DNA of 64,000 nucleotides from Viola odorata (lineage: Eukaryota > Streptophyta > Magnoliopsida > Malpighiales > Violaceae): the NCBI GenBank assembly GCA_963691705.1, contig OY829541.1, positions 52,782,377 through 52,846,376 on the forward strand, given 5' to 3'. Shown one piece after another: positions 48,513 to 58,598 of the stretch. The number at the start of each line of letters is the position of its first letter. Position 1 is the stretch's first letter. Position numbers and translations under genes: made by a program. The notes beneath the pieces were generated by a model. It was not told where the DNA came from and searched no databases. It worked only from the letters and a program-made list of their open reading frames with translations.

Positions 48513-50251
48513 CGTTCCCAGACTATGTCCCATCGCCTTAGGGCAATCCGCCACATTCCCCCCCCTCCCCCTGAACTCTTTTTATATTCTGAAACTCTCA
48601 TATTTGTTTTGTGCGCCTCTCTCGCATTGAGGACAATGCGAAGCCTCAGTGTGGGGGAGGGTTTATGTGTTTGTGTGATATGTTAGTATATATATTTGAT
48701 TGCATGCTTTGTGCAAAAATTTAAAATTTTTCAGATTTTCACTTTAAAGGATTTTGCTAATTTGGTATCACTGCCCAGTTTTAAAACCCCCTTTGTATGG
48801 ACACACTTTTGACTTATGAGCACATAGAAATGAACTGCCTTTCATGTTAGTCTTGCCCTAGATCTTGCATGCTTTGTCTGCTAGCTCTTATAACCTGCAT
48901 CTGCACTAAACATCAGCAATCATTTATAGCACCTTGTGAGCATTTGAGCCTAAACAGTTGTATTTTTCTTGTGTGATTCAATGCTTAGCTAGGCACTCAA
49001 CTAAGTTTGCATGAGACCCCTGGGTATGGGCACCATCAGTCTTAGGAAAGCAACAAAAAGACGAGAAAAAGGAACTTTGCATCTTTGTTTTCTTTTCCTT
49101 TGCTTTCTATCCCTTCTCTCTTTCTTCATCTTGCCCCCGACGCTCTTTCTCATCTTGCCCCAGACATCTTCTCATTTCCTTCTCATTTCTCTCTTCTTTA
49201 AACACCTGTTCTAACTTTTCTTGATCCTTTTTTCTTCCAGGTGAGTAGTATTTGTCAGAGGTAGCGGGCTAGATGTTCAACAAAGCCTAAGTGTGGGGGA
49301 GACCGACAAGAAGGTGCAGATGCTGAAAAACATCTAGGGTAAAGTCATCAAGCCCTAGCCGAAGTAAGTTGGCAAAATCCTTGAACTAACTCAATCTTCA
49401 TCAGCTGAAGTTTGTCGAATTCGTTTTCATCTGCAAAAAAAAAATAATAATAAAATAAAAATAAAAATAAAAAAATAAAAAAAATAAAAAAATAAAAAAA
49501 TCAAAATCAAAATCAAAACCAGAAATAAAGCAAAGAAAAGAAAGTCTTATCTGGTTTCAAAAAAAAAAAGAGGAAAGAAAAACGAAAGAAGGCAAAGGTG
49601 CGAACAAGAAAAATGAAGTATTGTCAGCATGGGTCCCAAGAGAAGAACTCCCCCAGACGAAGAACTTCGTCTAGCCCTCGACTGTCTGCCCTTGACGGAT
49701 ACTGCCTCACCATTTCATCTCCATCCGGTTTTTTCGTTCTATTCTCCTTCTCTTTTCCTTCCTCTTTGTGCTCTTTGTATATAAAATATCCTTTTGTCTT
49801 TCCTATTTGATTTCTTTCTTTCTTTCCCTTTTCTTTCCATGTTCTTCATATTCTCTATACACATCTTTCCTTTCAATCCTTTTTTATGGTGCAAAGTTCA
49901 TTTCTGATTGTTGATTGCCTGAGCATGTGGATTTTAACTCGGGTTGATGTGCAAACTATGTTGTGTGTCTTGTTAATTTGCATATTTGAGTGATTAAACA
50001 CCGAGCCTAGTTGAGTGTGAGTGCAAACACTTACCCCGGTGAGGATTGCTGATGCCAAGTCTGATGTGGTAAAGTTTCATCATTAGGGTCGTTATCCTAA
50101 TGATTTGATGCGGAGTTATCTAGGCGGAGTATGTCTTGACATGGTTAGGGCTGATTGTTTGGTTTGTTGATTTTTGTGCTATGGTTGGTTGTGTTTGTCT
50201 GTGTCTTGGGGTGTGTTTTCCTTTTTGATTGCTCGAGGGCGAGCAATGGGC
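48513..50251 (+). other. Element B 3' untranslated region with conserved blocks
   Basis: A hairpin CGCATTG-AGGA-CAATGCG (48623-48640) is followed by CAGTGTGGGGGAGGG. The TGGGTATGG, GAGCATGTGG and GGGTCGTTA blocks shared with elements A and D come next. A TAAGTGTGGGGGAG tract lies near 49287, and an A-rich low-complexity stretch at about 49436-49570. A hairpin TTGCTCG-AGGG-CGAGCAA (50229-50246) lies next to the polypurine tract. No gene is visible. Confidence 0.75.
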
Positions 50252-50265
50252 AGTGTGGGGGAATT
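50252..50265 (+). promoter_or_regulatory. Element B polypurine tract
   Basis: AGTGTGGGGGAATT directly precedes the 3' LTR. It would prime plus-strand DNA synthesis. Confidence 0.8.
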
Positions 50266-51853
50266 TGATATGATGCCTTTTTATGCATGTTTTTCCCTCT
50301 CTTTTAGGTCTAATTTCACACTTGATACTACTAATTTGGCTTGTTTTCCAACCACTTTGTAGATTTGGACTAAAGGGAGAAACTTGCTAAAAAGCGCGCC
50401 ATTTGGATGCATTTTTGCTGATCTTACATCGTCGAGCCCTAGATGCAGTTTTATCGTCGAGACCTACCGTCGGGACCTAGACGAGATCTTATGTCTAGGC
50501 CTAGACGAAGCACGTGGATGTTTCTTTTCGGATGACGCTTGGCCGAAGATGCTAAAAAGATTCTAGCGGGATTCCATGTGCAAATCATCCAGCTCATCAG
50601 AGAATATTCCTCTATACCATTTTGTCCCCTAGTGGGGTTGTTAGGCTATATATAGAACCTTAACTTTAGGTTAAAAGGGGGGTACTCTTTAGTATATTTT
50701 TCATCTTTTTAGGGTTTTCAATCATTGTAGCCACCTCTCTAACATTGGGGTTTGTTCTTCCTTTATTTTTCCAGAAATTGGAGCCCCAAGCTCCAATTAG
50801 TTTTTAATCCAGATTTTCGTTTTCATCTGCACCTCTTCTCTGTTTATGTTGCTTTCTCCATCTATCTTGTGCATGATTTCCAGCATGAGTGGCTAAATCT
50901 CTTAGTCTTGGCAGGGGTGTTTTAAGGATTGCAAGAGGATAGTTGGGAGGTCAAAGTGTTCTTAAAACGTGTTCATTGTTGTATCCGTTTTCTTGCCATT
51001 TTATTGTCATTTTGTGTGAGATTTGTTGGTAGTTTGATCACCTATTTGCATGTTTCTCATGAATATTGTCATTTCCATGGTAATAACTAACGTGAGGCCA
51101 TGGAATAGAGTAGGCACCTGGTCCAGAGTCATCATGTCGTTTGGTCCAATCTGGCTAGGGCAAGAAACCGGTTAGGGCAGACTTCTCAGTGTCTAGCCCT
51201 AGACGTGTCTTCTCTCCACTTCACGGGCCTGTGTGTATGACCCATAAGCGTACCTTGGGCACAGTGTCACGGCCACTCCCATAAGCGTACCTTGGGAGTG
51301 ACTTCTCTTAAGAAGAGAAGTAGGGAATCTCCGTGAAAACAGGGTTCCTATAGCACGTCTATGGCGTGAACGCAGTCTATCCTTGCACCGATGACCGACT
51401 AGACCTCGACGCAATCCGCCGTCTACCCCTGCTAAGATTTCTCCTTTTATCTGATCTATTATCTTTACTTACTTTGCTATCATCTTTATTACACTTGTTA
51501 GTCTTTACCATTTTTATTGATATTCTCTTGCTTTATTTTCGTTCCCTTTTTATTTAATTATTTTGTTTGTCTATTATTACTTGTTATTTGCATCTTGATT
51601 ATCTGTCCCAACATCAACTGCCATCGTTGGCTAGATTCGTCTAGACCAACCAAAACCCCCCCTTTTTGTGTTACTTCTTTGTCTGTTGCATTTTCGTCTT
51701 CATCATACATTTAGGGCAAGATTAAATTTAGTCCTTCATTTTCCCTGTGGTTCGACCCTGACTTGCCGCTATATACATTAATTTGTGCATCTAGCCTATC
51801 AGGAACTTTACAAATACTCTATTACTTTTGACGCGCGTTTCGACGGCGCGTCA
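50266..51853 (+). repeat. Element B 3' LTR
   Basis: This 1588-bp copy of 38586-40173 has a single mismatch seen (C at 51359). Confidence 0.97.
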
Positions 51854-51858
51854 GTGGA

Positions 51859-52383
51859 CTACACTGTGAATGGCCGGCAGTACAATCTTGCATACTATCT
51901 TGCCGACGGAATCTACCCTAAATGTCCTGTCTTCGTCCAGTCGATTCAATTGCCCAAGGAAACAAAGCGCAATTGTTTGCCAAACAACAAGAATCATGTA
52001 GGAAGGATGTGGAACGTGCATTCGGGGTACTCCAAGCACGTTTTTCCATTATTCGCCAACCAGCCAGGATGTGGGATATCGATGTCTTAGGTAAAATAAT
52101 GAGGGCGTGCATTATTTTACATAACATGATTGTGGAGGATGAACGAGATACATATTCACGAAATTGGGAAAATATCGACTTTGATCAGTCGGATAGTCCC
52201 GGGTCTAGCTCCTTGTTCAATGTGCAAACGCAAGTGTTGCCTCAATATGAAGTGCATGTCCAAGGTCGATCCGAATCATATATTCATACTAGAGCCGAGC
52301 TACGTGATAGAGCACAACATATTCAGTTGAAAAAGGATCTCGTCGAGCACATCTGGAATAAATTTGGAACAACCCTCGATTAG
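51859..52383 (+). pseudogene. PIF/Harbinger transposase, piece 3 (C-terminus)
   Basis: The transposase resumes after the GTGGA duplication with GRQYNLAYYLADGIYPK. A one-base loss near 51955 shifts the frame, and the rest is in the next one: QESCRKDVERAFGVLQARF, which holds the third catalytic acid (Glu in KDVERAFG). ARMWDIDVLGKIMRACIILH follows, and the end is at the TAG at 52381-52383. With pieces 1 and 2 the coding length is about 435 codons, normal for plant PIF/Harbinger transposases. Confidence 0.85.
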
Positions 52384-52850
52384 ATTTAAAAAAATTATTT
52401 CTCAAGTTTAGGTATATTTAGTGTGTATTTTCTTGTTCGTTTGCAATAATCTATATATGTTTGATTTACTGATTAATAAATAAAATCATATGTTATTTAA
52501 AAAAAATATTATATTATTTATTGTATTAAAAAAGTATAGATTTTTTGAAATATGAAAGAAAAATATGAAATTTAATTAATTTTTATTAAAAATATATTAT
52601 TTATTATTTATTATATTATAAAAAATAATTATTATAGTAATTATAAATTTAATACGAAAAAAAAATGAAAAATATGGTGGGGTATATGATTAAATGATGT
52701 GGAAGGGAGAGAAAGTGAATAACACCCTTAAAAACGCATTGCTGTGAGAAGTGGGTGTTATTTGAAAATTTGGTTGGGTGTTAAGCTGATGTGGCAGGAG
52801 AAAAAGTGAATAACACCCTAAATTTGACACCCACTGCTGTGGATAGTTTG
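52384..52850. other. 3' terminal region of the Harbinger element with subterminal repeats
   Basis: AT-rich DNA is followed by AAGTGAATAACACCCT at about 52713 and again near 52805. GTGGGTGTTATT and CACCCACTGCTGTGGATAG lie close to the presumed end. Subterminal repeats of this kind can be transposase-binding sites. The matching left terminal repeat was not found, so the exact end (about 52850) is uncertain. Confidence 0.45.
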
Positions 52851-53608
52851 AGAGGTTATTTTTTTTCAATTATTTGCCATTTTTGCATTTCCTTGGTAAA
52901 ATTTTATGAAGTTGCCCTTTACTATTCTTTTTCTTTACTAGGATTTGAGTGACTGTATATGTAATTTTTAAAAAAGTATGGAGATAATTTTACAATAAAT
53001 ACTTTTATTAATTAAGTTCAATGATTAAAATTGATTTACGTGCATAACTTTAAACGACAGATAATTAAAAAAGGAGAAAATATCTACATTAAAGAGATTC
53101 TCCCCTATTCTAAAAATGATGTCGTTTGTGATTATAGTTTTTATTATAAAATGCCTGTTAAATTTTAGAGACTACTCCCTCCTATTAAATTAAATAATAT
53201 TTTAAAAAAATTATCTCAAATTAAATTTAAGTGATTTTTTAATCCAACTTTACTAGTAAATGTGATTAGTGAGATAGAGAGTCGACATCGGTAGTGTAAG
53301 CTACAATTTTCCGTCTGTTAAAGATACTTGCTTTCTACCTACCAGCCACGTGTCCTGTACCGACTGCAATATGAAGTCGTGGCCCATTGCAGACCTTTTA
53401 AATTTTACCAACTAAGTTCCCGATGGTGAAATCAGAATTCCCTGTTTGGTAGTGTAATTATCTGTTTGGTAGTGTAGTACTCACTCGAGCACCTTGAAAC
53501 ACTTTTCCATTTGTCATTTATTTCAGTCTCCAGCTCCTTTTCCCTTTCAATTTCATCTTCAAAATTTAACTCAAACCCAGAAGAAAACAAGACTTGAAGA
53601 AAAAGAAT
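52851..53608. other. AT-rich intergenic DNA upstream of the HVA22-like gene
   Basis: No gene is visible apart from the promoter motifs at 53346-53364. ACTACTCCCTCCTATTAAAT near 53166 looks like one end of a small MITE, but no matching end was found. Confidence 0.6.
53346..53364 (+). promoter_or_regulatory. ABRE/G-box plus DRE core upstream of the HVA22-like gene
   Basis: CCACGTGTCC (53346-53355) is an ABRE/G-box and ACCGAC (53359-53364) is a DRE/CRT core. They lie about 250 bp before the ATG. HVA22 genes are known to be induced by abscisic acid and drought. Confidence 0.5.
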
Positions 53609-54490
53609 CATGAGTCGCTTATGGACTTTTCTCACTCAGGTTCACTTATTCTCTGGGTAACCTTCATCTCTTTACTGTTCATGCCTCTGTTTTGTTCTAT
53701 GCTCTCTTTTTCCATTCTTTTCTTTGATCTATTCTGTTTTTGGATTCTAATTTGTGATTTGGGATGTTAAAACGCAGGCCGGTCATAATGTTGGTGTATC
53801 CGTTGTAAGAAACTGAAATCCATCCCAAAGTTTCAATCTTTTTGATGTTCTCATGTTTCTTTTGACATTTAATTTGTTGGAATGTCGTTTGATCGAGAAA
53901 AAGGTACGCGTCAGTGATGGCAATAGAGAGCCCATCAAGAGAAGATGACGAGCAGTGGCTTGCTTACTGGATCTTATACTCATTCCTCACTCTCACTGAG
54001 ATTATCCTCCAACCCGTCTTAGAATTGTAATCAAAATGAAATTTTACAAAGAATTTCTGTCCTTTTTATGTGTTAATTACGGTTTCTTTGTTTGATTAAT
54101 TTGGTTTCTTGGTGTTGTGGGTTTTTAAGGATACCGATTTGGTATACAGCGAAGTTGATATTGGTGGCGTGGCTGGCACTGCCGCAGTTCAAAGGAGCAG
54201 CTTTTATTTACGAGAGGTTCGTGAGACGGCATGTCAGGAGATTTACAGGGATGAGCCCCCTTCATAAAAAGTCCCCCGTTAAAGGTAATTGCTCCTCCAC
54301 CACCACCACAACCACCACCACGACCACCACCACCAGAGGCAGGAACAAGTTTCTTCATTTCTTGAGCCCAAATAAAGTAAGCCTACCATTTACTTACTAG
54401 TGATTTGATTGATCTATTGACACTAATGTTTAGTTTATTTCTTAACTTCGTGGTGAGTTTTGTGCATTTTGGCAGGGAGAGCATGAATGA
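53609..54490 (+). CDS. HVA22: HVA22-like protein (TB2/DP1/REEP family), 5 exons, 152 aa
   Basis: I reconstruct exons at 53609-53655, 53778-53804, 53904-54026, 54130-54376 and 54476-54490 (459 nt with stop). All introns are GT-AG and phases agree. Residues about 15-105 form the TB2/DP1/HVA22 domain: GPVIMLVYPLYAS, SREDDEQWLAYWILYS, IPIWYTAKLILVAWL and LPQFKGAAFIYERFV. It has three or so hydrophobic hairpin segments. The family shapes endoplasmic reticulum membranes and in plants dampens gibberellin and vesicle responses under abscisic acid. The motifs are closest to HVA22d/e. The C-terminal tail is longer than in the Arabidopsis e form and holds a run of 12 Thr (residues 123-134), coded by an ACC microsatellite. 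No defect is seen. The call is firm and the subtype inferred. Confidence 0.92.
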
Positions 54491-55336
54491 GGCTTACTGA
54501 TGATGAAGAATTAACAATGTTGGTGTTAGACTAGAGTGTTTGCTATTGGTCATTTTTGTGGATTTCGGTATTTTGGGCTGTAGTGCAGTTCTTCTCTTTT
54601 ACTTTGGAACTTCCAGCTTCTAACTTTAATGTAACTTTAGAGCGTTAATTAATTAAGAATCTGTGATTATGGTGATATTAATCTACCGCGTGGTTCCCTT
54701 TTTACAGGTTTTCCTTGTACATCAACTGATATTTATCCGACTAATTTGACCTCCTAGTGAGAGCTCGACTAATTTGGGCTCCCGCCGTGAGAGCCCAAGC
54801 GGGTTCTTAAGGGCTTATTAAGAGTTTAGGGTAATTAGTAGGATTAAGTATTTTAAAAGCTCATACCCGATACTCAAGGGGGAAGCCAGTTGGTAACTTT
54901 TTACAGTTTTGTACACAACGCGTGCCAATTTTATCTACTATGGAGTATCGAGATAACTAATCCATTTGTGTACTGAGTGTTTAGTGACAGCAATACCCAG
55001 GCATTAACGCATTAACTGCTCCCAATCACTCTATAAGAAATTGATTTCTCATAATGGTATTCTTCTTGTTTGGCCAATAAATATGCCGATGATTACAATA
55101 GCAAAAATCCGGCTGGGTTAATGTGTCCCTCTTTTTTCCTGGATGAGAAAACAAATAAGAATTGCTTGTATATGTATTGGAACCGTAGATGATTAATTAA
55201 GATGATAAAACTCGTTAATTAGACAAAATGCGTTTTCAACAAAGCAATTAAGGAGTTTCAGGGACAATTTTGTCAAAACATACAATTAACCTTTGTTGGA
55301 TTCTTATATTGGACAACTAAAACAGGAATATTTTGA

Positions 55337-55441
55337 ACTTCGGTTGTGTTAAAAGGATGAAAATGCTTACTTGTTTTATTGGTTATCAACTTCGGTTGTG
55401 TTAAAAGGATGAAAATGCTTTACTTGTTTTATTGGTTATCA
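55337..55441. repeat. 52-bp tandem duplication
   Basis: ACTTCGGTTGTGTTAAAAGG starts at 55337 and again at 55389. The two units differ by one inserted T. Confidence 0.9.
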
Positions 55442-57242
55442 GACATGCTTATCTTTGGGAAGCGAGTAATGATCCTGTGACGAGAGCCAACAGCAACGAA
55501 GCCGTATAATGAATTGTTTTGGAATATGGGCCTTGCCCTTGCTTGGGCTTCAGGTCCAAATTTTAAAGCTTGAATCCGTCTAGGTACAACTTCTGCTTTG
55601 GAGAATGGGCAATGTTATGTCTTGTTCCAGGCCTCACTGAGGTTTGTTAAGGCTAGAAAGCCTGGCCCATTCCTGGGGTTCTTTTTCTCTTTGTTTCTTT
55701 TGGACCTGTTTTTTTTTTTTTTTTTTAAATATTGCTTTTAAATTTTACCTAATAAATTTTTTATAAGGCCTCAAGAAGTAATAGCCATATACCTACTCTG
55801 GGTGACATTGTAAGTAATTAATTTTAATTAGGTTCCTTGCATTTTAAAAGTTACTTATCGAATTTCGGATATAAATTCGAATCTCATCTCTCATTCGTGT
55901 TTAGATGCGGAAAAAAAAAAAGAATAAATAAAGAGAGGAGTGGGATTGTTTTCAACTTTACAAGACCATTGGCAGCTTTCAACCTGTAAATTTCCACTCC
56001 AGCGTAGTGACTTTAATATCTTGGGCGGTGCTGCCTTTTCCAATAAGTTGCTGTCCTTTCGTACGTACGTGTACATGTATCCCATTTGATGTACCGTAGA
56101 GTACATGCACGTACAAAGAGGTACTGCATTTTATATAATTTACACCTACATCAAAGTACATTGAACAAAAAAAAAACATGAATATATATATATATATAGT
56201 TTTTGAAATAATTAAGCAACTTCTTGTTTTCAAATTTCCATGTCTTTTTGTTTGTTTGTTTTGTTTTGTAAATAATTTCTTCTTATACGTATTTTATGAG
56301 GTAGAAAAATAGGAGAGCGTATATACGGCTTTTAATTTTACTTATAAGAAAGAGAGAAAAGTGAAAGAAAAAAAAGCCCGATTTGAGTCTGAAATAGTCG
56401 ATACCTAATACAATAATCGAATAATTTTTTTTAAAAAAAAAGAAAAAGAATCAGCTCATATAGCATGAACTTAGCACTTAAGTTGTTCCATACATAGCCT
56501 TCCTTTTGGGTAGGTTTCCTTGAAGTTGCATGCCTTTCATCTGTCCACAATCTTTATGTAGAGAATATAAAAGTAAGATATCTCCCCGGAGTTAATTAAC
56601 ATTTTGTAAGGTAAGTGATCACATTTATCACATATGCTTAGTGGTAAAGAAAGCTAGAATAATAATTGAAAACCAAAGATAGTGAAAACTCTTTCCGTTG
56701 TTGTACACATTAGAAATGCAAGGAATTGAATCAAATCTCACGTGGCTTCGACCCCTTTTGTGCTGCACCCAACAATCAACATTCAACATCAATGCACCTT
56801 GTTTCTGCCTTCTAAGAACAATGAAGAAACCACTCAGGAAAGAAAAAGATTGATTTGCTTTCCTTTTTCGATTAAGTGCAGTTGCCCAATTTCATTTCAT
56901 TTGATAGTTTTGCTAATCTATTTCTTTGCAAAATCAAGAAAAACCCATCTACAGCACACTGATTTCTTGATACTAATCAGTATAAAGGAAGGATTGATGA
57001 GGCTGTAATTAGCCTAATTAAGTTAAATTTAAGCCACTTGCTACACAAAAGAAGGAAAAGGAAAAGGAAAAGCATCCAATGAGCAGTAATCAAACTCCCA
57101 ATAGTAGCTTTTCCTAAAGTTCCCACATCAAGAAAGTAAAAAGTACAAGTATCACACCTTCGAGATAAAAGAAAAGAAAAGAACTGTACAATCGCAGAAG
57201 AAGTTGATCAATTTTACCAAAGTGACCTCCTTTTTCCTGCCC

Positions 57243-57250
57243 TATATATA
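57243..57250 (+). promoter_or_regulatory. TATA box of the DUF4408 gene
   Basis: TATATATA lies about 95 bp before the ATG at 57339. Confidence 0.55.
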
Positions 57251-57338
57251 ATTCAATCTTCACAAATGCTTTTATGGTCAGTAAGATGGCAAATTAATTT
57301 CTCAATTTTCTGAAATTTGCCTCTGAACTCTTAGAAAC

Positions 57339-57917
57339 ATGGATCTTTTCTGGCTCCAAAGGGCTCGTGCCATTAACAAGCTTTCCAAGAACAAGAAGCA
57401 GAGTAAACCCGTTCTTGACAATCTTGTTCTGTATTCAACTCTAGTGTTTGCTTCTGTTCTTTTCTGCTCTATTCCCTTCTGGTTTACTTACCTGAGGCTG
57501 TTTTTCTTGGTCTTTCTTCCAAATATCACCTCTTTTATCCTCAGCTCAAAGTTTCTGTTCATAGTTGGCAACCTCATCATCATCGTACTTGTTGGGAAAT
57601 CCAAGTTTTTTGCCCCAAACCCTCCTCCTCCAGCAAGTAATGTGTACTACGAAGAGTACATGAGCCAAAAAAGAGGTATTCAAAAGTCTATTACTATCAT
57701 TGAAGAGAAGAGAGAGGTTAAAATAGGGGAATCTTGTTTGAAAGAAAATTCCAGCAAGAACTGTGCAGTTGCAAAGAAGGGAAGAGATGAGGATTTAGGT
57801 TATGGAGATGATGATCAGGGTAATTTTGCAAGTACTGATGAACTGAACAAAAGAGCAGATGATTTTATTGCCAGGGTCAACAAACAAATGAGGCTTGAAG
57901 CTAGACTAATGCTATGA
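57339..57917 (+). CDS. DUF4408/DUF761 domain protein, 192 aa, single exon
   Basis: This intact single-exon ORF has the layout of a plant family of unknown function. The N-terminal part holds two hydrophobic segments (about residues 27-50, LYSTLVFASVLFCSIPFWFT, and about 68-85, FLFIVGNLIIIVLVG), matching the DUF4408 pattern. A charged, variable middle follows. The C-terminus (DELNKRADDFIARVNKQMRL) matches the DUF761 tail. The protein is probably membrane-anchored with a cytosolic tail. Members of the family have been linked to growth and stress responses, but no reaction is known. Length is ordinary for the family. It lies between the HVA22-like and dehydrogenase genes on the same strand with its own promoter. 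Confidence 0.88.
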   Translation: MDLFWLQRARAINKLSKNKKQSKPVLDNLVLYSTLVFASVLFCSIPFWFTYLRLFFLVFLPNITSFILSSKFLFIVGNLIIIVLVGKSKFFAPNPPPPASNVYYEEYMSQKRGIQKSITIIEEKREVKIGESCLKENSSKNCAVAKKGRDEDLGYGDDDQGNFASTDELNKRADDFIARVNKQMRLEARLML

Positions 57918-58598
57918 TATACCAATTAAAACAATTGTGATAAAAATAAACAAATATTATTATACAATTAAGGGAGCAGAAAAGAAGAGGAAATTATTGG
58001 TGTGGGTCTGATGTGTATTAGCATCCTACAATTATTTTTCTTTCTTTTGTTTTTGATTGAATTGGAATTTTGGAATATCAATGCAATATGCTCTACTTTT
58101 TCTCAGTTTATATTAACAAATTGAGTATTTGGTTACGGCAGATAATTACTGAAATTGTTGGATCTTGGTCAAAAGTGTGTATATTTTTGGAATATAAATG
58201 CAATATGCTCTGGTTTTCCTCTGTTTTGGACTAGTGAAAATGCTTGCTGTCACCCATTAAACCGAACGGCTTGTAGTTCACTTCTCTTCAATTCTTGATG
58301 GTTTCTGGTTCCAGAAGAAGTGAGAAAGTGTGAACCTTTATCCAAAACTGATGAGAATTAAGAGGTGAAGACAAAATTATGAACACATCAAAGTCTCAGG
58401 ATTTTGTTTAACTACACACGTGTCATTGCAATGCCATGCAATGGTGCCACCTTCTTCTCGCAATCTCAAGACATACATGCACCTTCCACTAGCTACTTAT
58501 ATACACACCAAACACCTCTGATTACATTTCTTGTCTGATCAGCAAATTATCTGTTTTTTTCTGTTTTTGAGAGTGAAATTAATCATCGTCAATCAAGT
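57918..58598. other. Intergenic and promoter region of the dehydrogenase gene
   Basis: AATATNAATGCAATATGCTCT occurs twice (about 58075 and 58192). A TATA-like TTATATACAC lies near 58497. The G-box and RY motifs are listed separately. Confidence 0.6.
58417..58481 (+). promoter_or_regulatory. G-box and two RY motifs upstream of the dehydrogenase gene
   Basis: CACGTG (58417-58422) lies close to CATGCA at 58435-58440 and 58476-58481, 118-182 bp before the ATG. RY (CATGCA) with G-box/ABRE is the known combination in seed-maturation promoters bound by ABI3/FUS3 and bZIP factors. Confidence 0.5.

Larger units (their letters stand above)
38586..51853 (+). mobile_element. Element B: young full-length Athila retrotransposon
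   Basis: The element is 13.3 kb. Its LTRs (38586-40173 and 50266-51853) are both 1588 bp, and I see one mismatch between them (A at 39679, C at 51359). The target duplication is GTGGA (38581-38585 and 51854-51858). It has a primer-binding site, an intact gag-pol ORF, a GC-rich spacer, a broken third ORF, a long 3' region and a polypurine tract. It split the Harbinger transposase gene cleanly. The near-identical LTRs and open gag-pol make it a candidate for a recently mobile copy. Confidence 0.97.
54491..57338. other. Intergenic DNA between HVA22-like and DUF4408 genes
   Basis: I see no further gene. The stretch has the tandem duplication at 55337-55441, short (TA)n and (GTAC)n tracts near 56064 and 56187, and a probable TATA box at its right end. 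Short ORFs such as 56742-57008 lack family motifs. Confidence 0.6.

Noticed and set aside
56742..57008. 88-codon ORF upstream of the DUF4408 gene
   Set aside because: No family motif, no upstream promoter signal, and ordinary AT-rich composition.
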